A program made the translations under genes and the position numbers. The notes under the pieces were generated by a model. It saw only the letters and a list, made by a program, of their open reading frames with translations, was not told the DNA's origin and did no database searches. From Isoetes taiwanensis (lineage: Eukaryota; Streptophyta; Lycopodiopsida; Isoetales; Isoetaceae): DNA of 64,000 nucleotides. Below, in pieces: positions 1-8,811 of the stretch (its first letter is position 1; every line of letters begins with the position of its first letter). The stretch covers positions 3,163,257 through 3,227,256 of the forward strand of contig JAJEKV010000042.1 in NCBI GenBank assembly GCA_021234155.1, read 5' to 3'.

Positions 1-219
1 ATCAATAATGGGCTGTAAAAAGCACAAAATAGAGTTTGAAGGGCGTGAAGGGCTATGAAGGGCACGCCCTTTAATCGCCCTCCTCCTCCACATAGGGTTT
101 TGTCCTTGTGACCACACGTTTAGTTTGAAGTATGCATCATTGTGTCAGCAGATAATGTCCATAGATGTGAAGATGGCAGCGGTACCATCGGCTATTATTT
201 TCGTATGTTTATCCACTGT

Positions 220-535
220 TTGTGGTAGCATCAAAATTGGCTTTGATGGACCGAATGTTGGGCAAGGTGCAAAGGTGTGGACCGACATCGGACCCTAATG
301 GTCCCAAAGATTCCCCCCAAGCCGGGAGGTCAAAGGAAGTGGGACCTTCCCCCTTTGAATGCCATGTCACTAGACTAGAACCAAAGGTAACGCCAATAAA
401 CCCCTCCTCCAAGAAGAGAAGGGGCGAACATGTTACGGGACATAGGAACATGTCGCCATACTAGACCCCAAGGAATGTCACTTTACCCCTCCTCCCTCAA
501 GGGAAGGGGTTAACATGTTAAGGGACATAGGCTAA
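220..535 (-). repeat. Fragment resembling the LINE 5' untranslated end
   Basis: The motif atcggaccctaatggtccc, a purine/pyrimidine-rich stretch, and two copies of a sequence like acatgttaagggacatagg occur here. The first motif is also found upstream of ORF1 in LINE A (3,665) and LINE B (12,385), in the same orientation. Here it follows directly after a truncated LINE ORF2, so 5'-end sequence sits where the 3' part of the LINE should be. The same arrangement is at 18,848-19,162. I infer an old recombination or nested insertion between LINE copies. Confidence 0.6.
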
Positions 536-1835
536 GAACTACCCTTTTCCATTGTCTCTGAACTAGAGGTGGGATATTTAGTATGTCTGATACTGTTTTT
601 TGCAGAACAATACCTTTTTCATTTGCTGTAAATTTATATCCTCTGCTGACATTTTCAGATGGCTGGTACCAGACTTCCTTCTCATTATTTTCATTTGCAA
701 TGGGATTCCAATGCCATTTTTCCTGCAGTGGGACATTTTGATGTGTAAGTTCTGCCCATGCTTCCTTTACTGCTTGGAGCAGAATCTCCACATCACTGAC
801 AATTCTTTTCCTTGGGCAAGGGCCTAGGGTCTGGGTTAACTTCTGCAGGGTGGCTTCCCTTGTTGGCATTAAGATTCTGTCAAGGTCTTCCACTACCCTT
901 ATTCCCCTTTCATGTAGCCATCTCCACCCTAACTTATACCTGTCTTCCCCAATCTGTTGGCCACGAAATTTGATTCTGGGGTTGTGGAAGAGGAGTTGTT
1001 TTTTAAACTGGTTGGGGGTCGCCTGTTCTAGCTGGATCATCATTGGTTTAAATTGCTCCCATAGATTGAATAGGCCAGCTGAAAAACCTTGTAACCCTCT
1101 TGCCTTTAGTGGACAGTTAGCAAAAGCCCATAGGGGATCAGGCTTCCATTTGACCCCCTTTTTTTTATCTGGAGTAGCTTTCAATAACATATGTCTAAAC
1201 AGCAGTTTCCATGGCTGTTGACCTGGGGAGAGGGCCCTAGCAAAGAGCTTAAATAACAAGGCCTTGATGGGGTCAATCAGACCTAAGCCTCCCAAGTCTT
1301 TGGGCAATATTAGGTTTTTCCATCCTACCTTAGATGCAGGATTTACTTCTCCTATCTGTCCTCTCCAGAGATAGATTCTAATACACTTGGTGATCTCTTC
1401 CAGATATTGCTTTTTGACCACCCACCCACTTGTGAGATACCATAGGGAACCCAGAATGATACTATTGATGACAGTGGCTCTGGCTGGCAGTGACAGTCCT
1501 TTGTTGGCCCATTTGGCCAGATGGTTTTTTATTAGAGCTACCATGTGTATTTCCTGGTCTCCCTTGTTTATGTCAGGCCCCACTTGGAAACCTAGATATC
1601 TTACCGTCTCATGATGCTCCAACCATTTGAAACCCCTGTTGTTCCCCCAATTTGGCCTTTATTTATTGGAAACCCATATTCCATAGGATTTGCTCCAGTT
1701 TATGGCAGCCCCCAAGGCCTGGCAGAAGGTGGATAAACATGCTTCCATTTTTTTCAAGTTCTTTTCTGTGCCATTGATAAAGAGTGTTGTATCATCAGCA
1801 AATTCACAATCCCTTAGGTTGGCATCATGTTGAAC
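536..1835 (-). pseudogene. LINE ORF2 fragment: RT palm end, thumb and connection region
   Basis: Translation starts just before the RT catalytic box CEFADDTTLF and continues through a region matching copies B, C and D (motifs INWSKSYGIWVS, RYLGFQVGPDINK, GGLGLIDP, LFNLWEQFKPM). An in-frame stop follows the WVSNK motif, where copy D reads a glutamine. The same stop is in copy C, so it predates the A/C duplication. The frame ends at 510 in a short foreign tail; the C-terminal zinc-binding RVT-associated domain present in copy B is absent. Non-functional. Confidence 0.85.
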
Positions 1836-2660
1836 CCAATACCCCAATAGTGTCCATTAGGTCTGCAGGGGTTGCAGCCATTACCCCATGGTTCAGGGCT
1901 GCAGGGGTTGCAGCCATTACCCCAAGACTTTTGACTGCAGGGGTTGCAGTCCTTACCCCAGATTCAGCTCTTAGATCCTTGCTTTGAATTTGTTTGCCGT
2001 GGCTAGGTCCCACTCCATCTATTGTTGGATTGATTCCCTCTTGAAGCTTTATGAGTGGCCTAATGCTCATCGGCTTATAGACCACAATTTCTTTTCCTTT
2101 TGTGCAATCATTTTTAGTATCATTTGTGACTGAAATCTGGTCATTTTCTCCTTTGTTTTCCACTTCTGCTTTTGCCATTTGATATTCCTTGTATGTCTCT
2201 TAAAATCCTTTTGTTTGATCTTCGTATCTTTTTCTGTTTAACCCCTGTGGTCTCTTCTTACTTCTGGCTTTTCCCTTCTTTGATTTTTTTGCCAGAGGGG
2301 CGTCAGACTCCGGTTCTTCTTCCGAAGATACAATCAGCAAGGAAGGGCGTTCGGCTCTCGATTTTTTTTCCTTCTTCCCTTGCTTGTTCTGCATCGAGCT
2401 TCACTATTATCACTGCTGTTAGGGGGACTTTTGCTAATTTTTCTTTTTTTCCCCTTTGGCAGTTTTGAGCTTGACGTTTTCGCTGCTTTGTTTTTCAGCT
2501 TGTTTCTTGGAGAGGATCTGATGGCTGTCGCAGGGGTACCTTCGGGTTGTTCTTCATTTGGGGGCTCCTCCTGCTCAGCCGATTTTGCTCTTTCATGTTC
2601 CCTTGCATGTTTGCATTTCATTCTGTTCAGCGCAAATGTCTCTACGTTTGAGCAAGCCAT
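1836..2660 (-). pseudogene. LINE ORF1 N-terminal fragment
   Basis: The start codon at 2,660 gives MACSN, the same start as in copies B and C. A lysine/arginine- and serine-rich region follows (motifs SSPRNKLKNKA and SSEEEPESDAPL), then KRPQGLNRKRYEDQTKGF. The fragment ends in the GVMAATPA peptide repeats (about 1,845-1,960), where the deletion joins it to ORF2. At least two frameshifts break it. The basic, low-complexity N-terminus is typical of plant LINE ORF1 RNA-binding proteins; the DUF4283-like and CCHC parts are missing in this copy. Confidence 0.8.
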
Positions 2661-3780
2661 CAGGTGAAGCTTTTCGATTTCCAGGGCAAATTTGTTCCAA
2701 ATCCCTTTTAAGGCAGCTAAGAGACCGATTCTGCAACAGGGTGAACAATATCCCTGCACTATTACAGAGCACCAAAAGGATTTGTTTTCCAAAAACACAC
2801 AACCTCAAATGTACCTAAATTGTGTTTCCCCTGCAACCTTTGTACTCAACAAAGCTAATGAAAATCGAGCAAAATGGGGCTCAAACGAAAGCGCTTGTGC
2901 AGCTCAATGCGATTCCGCAAGCCAATCACCCAGCACTGATGTCCAGATTCACGAAAATTTCCTGTTAGATCACGCACCGATTCTCTTCCGGAAGGTTGAC
3001 GTTTACGGGCTAGGGAGAGACGGGCTGTCAGCTCATACTAGTGTACTGGTGGCAGGGGTCCGTTAGCATAGGTGGCAATACTGGGTTGGCCCTTTGGGGC
3101 CACCCGTACCCCATACACGTGGGAAGGGAATGGGCCGGGGGAGAAGGGGAGAAGGGTGATGAAAAAGGGGAGGGAGGGCACAAAGGCGCTAGGCGCTTGC
3201 GCCAAGGGAGGAGGAGGGAATTAACCAGAGGGTTCGATGTGGTAGGTAGAGTCATACAACTAACCCAAATATCTAAGCTAGCACGTGATCCTGAGATACT
3301 TACATAAAAGGGAATCCAGAGCACGCACAAATCATCAACCCAGAAACCAGAAGAGATCACCAAAAGCCCATGGGGAGAACATCAGACAAACACATCCATG
3401 CAGCACACAAGGGCAAGGGGACCTAACAATAGCCAGCGCGAGGACAGGGGAGAACGTCAGATACACCTATAGGCATCCACGTAGCACACCAAGCGGAGGC
3501 ACCAAACCAAGAAGGGACAGGGGAAACCGACCCACTGGAGAGGGTTACGAAGCAGAAACATGAAGCACAACAGCGACAACCCTCTCACAAACAAACATAG
3601 GGACTACGACACCCTAGGGGACCTAAGTCAGGGTGCTAGATGGGCGTATAATATAATCATCCTCAATACCACATCGGACCCTAATGGTCCCATCGATACA
3701 CCTCTCAGAGAGAGGGGAGAGGCCAAAGGGGCTGGGACCCTCCCCCTACTGCAAGGGAGGAGAGGCTATAAGGCTCACAC
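2661..3780 (-). other. 5' untranslated region of LINE A
   Basis: Non-coding. It shares ggttggcc...ggggccaccc with copies B (11,830) and C (25,385). It also has two approximate subrepeats with the core agaacgtcagata...catccacg..gcacac (about 3,378-3,405 and 3,450-3,490), and the atcggaccctaatggtccc motif at 3,665. LINE promoters usually lie in this region, but no specific promoter element is proven here. Confidence 0.55.
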
Positions 3781-3985
3781 TTTTTTTTTTAAAGAAGGAG
3801 AAGAAGAGAAAAGAGAGAAGAAGAGAGAGAGGAAGGAGAGAGTGAGGAGGGGGGGGGGGGGGACGACTAGAGTCGCGGGGCCCACCAAAAACACACCCGC
3901 AAAGATTGCCCGTCATGAGGTTTGAACCCCTGATCATCAGGCGATGGGCTAAGCCAACAAGAGTGCCTCAAAAGATATGCCACAA
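3781..3985 (-). mobile_element. SINE-like element with tRNA-type head, CT-rich body, A tail
   Basis: Read on the minus strand it has an A-box-like TTGGCTTAGCCCATCG, a short stem CCTGA/TCAGG, and a good pol III B box (GGGTTCAAACCTC, around 3,917-3,935). Then come ggtgggcccc, a C run, a CT-rich tract and A9. The same order (B box, gggcccc, CT-rich tract, poly A) occurs at 12,625-12,885. Both pieces directly abut a LINE 5' end, so they may be part of the LINE unit rather than independent SINEs. Confidence 0.45.
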
Positions 3986-4062
3986 GGGGGCTACAAAACA
4001 TTTTATCCCCAGGGCTCGGAGCCAAGGAGGACAACCCCCTCAAAAAACAAAATGCGATAATA

Positions 4063-4894
4063 ATTTTTTTTATTTTTTTTTTCATCATCATCATCTAGGC
4101 TTCGAACCTTAGACTAGGCAGAACCTAGCTCAACTTTTTGTCCAAGCCACCACTATCTCATGGTATATCTTCTTTGTACAAACGTAGCTATAGACCTATT
4201 AGGGTGCTTTTTTCTTGACATGCCAAAAGTGTGTGTCCCCTTAAGCCATTGTCTCACTGTGGGGTCGATCCTGCAACCTTCCTTATTTGGGGCTTCCCCT
4301 GTTTCCATTGCTGCACTTGCTTGATTGAGTTATCCACTGCAATTAATCTCATAATCATCAACTCGATCATGGTACCTGGTCATGCAGCCGGGCGTCATGC
4401 AAATTGGGAACTGACACGTGTGCCGCATGCGCCAGCATGCGCCTGGGATCTCCCACCCCTCCTTGCTGTAATCATCTGTATAAAAGCCCCTTTCCAGAGG
4501 GGCTCTGTTTTTCCCAGAGCAGGGTTCGAGAGCATGGGTCGAGACTTGGATCCGGCTGGGGAGACAAATTCTTAGCATAGATCCGGCTAGGGATTAGACT
4601 TCTGATCATGAGCTCAACGAGAGCTTCACTGTTATGGCTTTGGAGGAGCCCCCCTCTGATTTGTTTCTATTCTGTTTGAGCTTTTCTGATAATATGCTTA
4701 TTTTCTTGCTTTGAACTGCAGAGAACTTACATTTTCTATACCTGGGTCACTAAAGCAGGCCGAGGCTTCATTTGTCTGGTAAGGCAGATTTATTGATGGG
4801 GGAGGAGGGTTTTTTGCTGATTATGGAGCCCTCCTCGTGAGAAGAAAGGTTCCCTTGAATGATGCCCACTTTGGTACCCTCCTTATCCCTGATT
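4063..4894 (-). other. 3' untranslated region of LINE B with tRNA-like end and poly-A tail
   Basis: About 0.8 kb without coding capacity. Just before the A tail the minus strand carries a perfect 5-bp hairpin (CTAGG/CCTAG) followed by AGGTTCGAAGCCT, which looks like an anticodon arm plus T arm; (GAT)n and poly A follow. On the opposite strand there is a TATA-like box tgtataaaagcccc (about 4,478) and, 230 bp on, a splice-acceptor-like ctgcag. Copy D has the same layout in the same place. Confidence 0.55.
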
Positions 4895-5935
4895 TTATAT
4901 GTCCATGAGCCAGTTTGGGGGAGTCCATTTCCATTTCGGGTCTGGCTCCTCCATTGTACAAAAAGTTGGGCTCCATATTTCTATCCACTTGGTGGTTTCC
5001 TCCTCTTTTTTGTCTTCATTGATCTTTTTGTTCATGATCCAGGTATATTGGGCTGCTACAACTGCTACCATGTTGGTCCAAAGTTCTGCCTTGAGGATAT
5101 TTGGCTGCATGTCTCTTTGTTCAAACAACTTAACTGTGTAATTCCTCCATATAGCCCATGATATGTAAGCCCTTACCATATTCCATACTTCTTGGTCATT
5201 TCTCGTTCCCTTTATATGATATGGCCCTGCTGTTGCCTCATACTGTGGATCATTGATACCTGCCCAATGCCATGTTGTAATGCTTTGCTGGTATTGCATT
5301 TCGTCCTCTTTCATTCCGGTGAGCACCATGTTCCAGGTAATACTGCTACTCTGATTTGTGGTTGTGAGCTTGTTCCATATTTTTATTGCAATTCTCCACA
5401 TTCTTTGGGCCTGCATGCATGACCAGAATATATGTTTTTGTGCTGCAGGTGCTCCAAACCATTTGCATTCATAAAATGTTGGGGGCTGCCCTCTTATGTA
5501 TCTTCTGGGTATTGCACTTTTATTTGCCATAAGCCACATTAGGTACTTGACTTTAGCTTGGCATGCACTGGCCCAGATAAGTTTCAGCAATCTTGTTCTT
5601 TTGAGGTCTCTTTCCACCCCCAAAGTCAATGCTTTTTGGAATAATTTTGAAGTTTGATTTTCTTCTACAGCTTGCATAATTCTTCCCATCTTGGGGGTGA
5701 AAGTGGAGAAATCAAATTGACCTGCATCCCCAAACTTCCAGTACCACATACGAGGGTCCCAATCCATGTCCGAGGAGTTGCAATTTCTGAACACCATAAG
5801 GTTGATGTTTTGGTCCTTTTCCACCTCTGGGTCTGATATCATTGTCTTGCCTTTTAGATCAATGACTCTAATCTTTTTCCATTGTCTTTGGACAGGTGGT
5901 GGAATGTCTTGAATGGCTTGCAAAAAATCCCTGGA
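4895..5935 (-). pseudogene. LINE B ORF2 C-terminus: zinc-binding RVT-associated domain
   Basis: A continuous reading frame carries motifs such as PPVQRQWKKIR, MWYWKFGDAGQFDF, KVKYLMWLMANKS and KHIFWSCMQAQRMW. The last two match the reverse-transcriptase-associated zinc-binding domain (zf-RVT) found at the end of plant LINE ORF2. The frame stops at 4,895 after NWLMDI. Upstream, near 5,925, about 500 bp corresponding to copy D positions 14,770-15,275 are missing, so KGLQGF is joined to the LQDIP-like segment in a shifted frame. Copies A and C lack this domain. Confidence 0.82.
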
Positions 5936-7960
5936 GCCCCTTTGCCTTGAGAGGGCAGTTAGCAAAGGCCCAGAGGGGATCTGGTTTCCACTTGGGCCCC
6001 TTTTTTCTGTCTGGTGTGGCTTTCAGCAACATATGTCTAAAAAGCACTTTCCATGGCTGTTGCCCTGGGGATAGGGCTCTGACAAACAGTTTGAACAATA
6101 AAGCTTTGGCCTGTTTAACCGGGTCAATCAGCCCTAGGCCACCCAAATCTTTTGGCAGAATTATGTTCTTCCATCCAACCTTTGATGCCGGGTTGACCTC
6201 CCCTACCTCTCCCTTCCATAAATATATTCTTATGCACTTGGTAATCTCCTCTAGATACTGTTTTCTAACCACCCATCCACTGGCAGGAACCAGAGAGATC
6301 CCAATATGATACTATTTATTACTGTTGCTCCGGCAGGGAGTGACAATCCTTTATTGGCCCACTTAGCCAGGTGGTTTTTTATGAGGGCAACCATATGGAC
6401 CTGGTCTGCTTTGTTTATATCAGGTCCGACTTGGAACCCCAGATATCTAATAGTCTCGTGATGTTCCAACTATTTGAATCCCCTATTGCAGCCCCATGTT
6501 GGCCTGTGCTTGTTGGACACCCATATGCCATTAGATTTTCCCCAGTTTATTGCAGCTCTCGAGGCCAGGCAGAAGGTTGACAGGCATGTTTCCATTTTCT
6601 CAAAGTTATCTGTTGTCCCCTTTATGAATAGTGCTGTGTCATCAGCAAATTCACAGTCCCTGAGGTCTATACTATGGTGTGCCAAATCTATTAGGTGATC
6701 ATTGTCATTAGGGAGTTCCAACCCCTGAGGCCCCTCATCACTTGCCAGGTAATAACCAAGAGCTTCTGCCATAAGAATGAATAGTGCTGGGGCAAGGGGG
6801 CAGCCTTGCCTGACAGACCTGTGAAGATGAATTTGCTTGCCAAGAAACCCATTGATCATGGACCTGCTTGTGGATCCTCTGTATAGCATGGATGAGATGT
6901 TTACGAACTGGCTAGATATACCCAATTTGCCCAAGACTTTCTCCATAAAGGTCCAGTCAGTTCTATCATATGCTTTTTCAAAATCTAAGAGGATTATTGC
7001 CAGATCCTTGCCAGATTCCATTGCCCATTCTTGGGCCAGCTTTAGAGTCGCTATATTCTCAAAAATTAGCCTTCCCTTTACAAATCCAATTTGGGAGGTT
7101 CTGATTATAGATGGCAGTATGTCCCTTAGTCTTAAAGATAAGGATTTAGCAATAATTTTGTAAATAGTACATATCATTGAGATTGGCCTCCAGTTTTTTA
7201 ACTCAGTTAGGTCCCCTTTTTTGGAACCAGAGTGATGCATCCCTCTAGAAAATCATGTTCCCATTTGCCCTGCTGAATTGCATTGTTCCAAGACTCTAGG
7301 ATGACAGGCCCCAGCCACTCCCAATTTTTCATGAAAAAAGAGGGGGGGATGCCATGAAGTCCCCGGCTTTTTTCCTCATTTAACTCTTGTAGGGCTTTCT
7401 TTAATTCATCTGTTGAGAAAGGCTTGTCTAGAGTTCTGTTCATGTTATCACTGACAACTTTAGGGACTTTTTTCAGGATCTTAGCTATGGCTTCCATTCT
7501 ATTGTGGTCCATGGGGATTGCCTCGAACACTTCAGCAAAGTAAGTGTCTACCAGATCCTGCATTTTATCCTGCTGAGTGATGAGCTGCATGTTGTGGTCT
7601 CTAAGGCCCAGGATTGGGGGTTGTTGCTTTTCCCTTCAGGGCTATATAATGTGCATGGGAAAATTGTCTTTCATTGATGAGCCAAGAAACATTGCTTTTT
7701 TCAAAGTAGTTTATAATTTTCTCCTGCTCCATCCTGGCTATTTCTTCTTTTAATCTCTGCACTTGTCCCCTGGCCCATTCATTTTCACTATCCCTTTCAA
7801 TTATGCTCATGGCTGCTTTCAGGTTATTTCTAAGAGCACGCTCTTTACCAAATAGTTTTCTTTTTAACTCTGACTGCATCAGTCTAGCCTTGGAGGATAT
7901 ATGCTTGATTAATCCAGTTATGCCATGTTCCTGATTCAATTCCCAGTGCTCTATAGCCAT
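5936..7960 (-). pseudogene. LINE B ORF2 reverse transcriptase region
   Basis: Broken into five frame segments. Recognisable in order: MDHNRMEAIAKIL and EELKKALQEL-like fingers (7,590-7,207), LTELKNWRPISMICTIYKI, GFVKGRLIFENI, ILLDFEKAYDRTDW, RSVRQGCPLAPALFI, and the catalytic box CEFADDTALF (about 6,650). These are RT motifs 0 to 5 of L1-type elements. RT makes cDNA on nicked target DNA in target-primed reverse transcription. Stops or frameshifts lie near 7,600, 7,215, 6,470 and 6,260. The catalytic FADD survives, but the protein cannot be made in one piece. Confidence 0.88.
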
Positions 7961-7971
7961 TCTCTGCGATT

Positions 7972-8811
7972 CTACATCTTCTGCAATGGTCCTTCTAATG
8001 CTTGCTTTACGTTTTTCCCCCCCCCCGCATAACTGTTTTTGCTCAGTAGAATTAAAGGTTTGTGATCTGAGAAGTCCACATACCCTGTGTTAACCTGTAA
8101 ACCCCCACCTCTGTTGCAAAACCATCCTGTTGCATATATTCTGTCTAACCTTTCTTGCACTTGCCTGGAGTTTGACACCCAGGTGAAGGCAGAGTGGTGG
8201 GGGGCAAAGTTATCATGCATAAAACAGTCCGAGAGGCCGAAGTTGAAGCACAATTCGAACCATGTCTCTCTTTCTCCTTCAGTCATTTGCAGATCTTTGT
8301 TACCCTCTTGCTTATCTTCAATATCCTCCAGCATGTTGAAATCCCCTAGCACCGTTAGGCCTTGCAAGTCTCCAGGGATGAGGGGGTTAATCAATTTCCA
8401 CATGGCTGCCCTTTGATCTGACTGACCACTGTGAGCATAGATATTCAGTAGGCCTAGTCTGTCTCTTCCATGCTTGATAATTAAGAGTTGAGCCCTGCCA
8501 GGATATAGAATTTGATGGCTCTCCACTAGTGAGTCCCATTTAGGTCCTATTACCATAAGAGTGCCTCCACCAGCTCTCATATCCATTATGATTGCTGGGT
8601 TCCAAAAGTGTCTTCCTGCTGCAATTTTCCTTCTCTCATTCCCATCTATTATTTTTGTTTCTTGAATAGCAATTACATCAAAGTTACCTAGTTCGGCCTC
8701 CAGCTCCCTAATGTGCAGTTTGAGTCTATCCAATTTTGTTACCCTTGTGTCCCTTGAACTCACACCCTGCACATTCCATGTCAGCATACTCAGGTTGTCA
8801 TGTTGGGACAT
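7972..8811 (-). pseudogene. LINE B ORF2 apurinic-type endonuclease domain
   Basis: An open frame of about 280 codons starts MSQHD and contains the exonuclease-endonuclease-phosphatase signature: LTWNVQG, IAIQETK (metal-binding Glu), NIYAHSG, LGDFNM (Asp/Asn), WVSNSRQVQERLDRIYAT and FSDHKPL (catalytic Asp-His). This domain nicks target DNA for insertion. All key residues are present and the domain is uninterrupted; a G run after 8,020 coincides with the frame break before the RT region. The proposed start overlaps the end of ORF1 (stop at 8,798-8,800) in another frame. Confidence 0.88.

Larger units (their letters stand above)
1..3180. repeat. Duplicated composite block, copy 1 (internally deleted)
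   Basis: From its first base this stretch matches 18,628-25,500 nearly base for base. It starts with the same non-coding flank (the gggcgtgaagggctatgaag motif), passes the same LINE/flank junction near 535, and ends in the same G-rich stretch near 3,150. It lacks the segment corresponding to 20,447-24,142. The few differences are point changes and small indels, so the duplication is fairly young. The match already runs at base 1, so the left edge of the repeat lies outside the window. Confidence 0.9.
536..3780 (-). mobile_element. LINE copy A, L1-type non-LTR retrotransposon, truncated and internally deleted
   Basis: Read on the minus strand this copy has a 5' untranslated region (2,661-3,780), the first part of ORF1, then directly the second half of ORF2, which ends prematurely at about 536. 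The middle (end of ORF1, endonuclease, first half of RT) is missing at a sharp junction at 1,835/1,836. Against copy C the junction has no shared bases, which suggests end-joining repair rather than homologous recombination. The element cannot encode a functional protein. Confidence 0.88.

Noticed and set aside
222-464. 80-codon frames on both strands, repeated at 18,849
   Set aside because: Both strands are open over the same bases, and the conservation is explained by the recent block duplication; the sequence resembles non-coding LINE 5' UTR.
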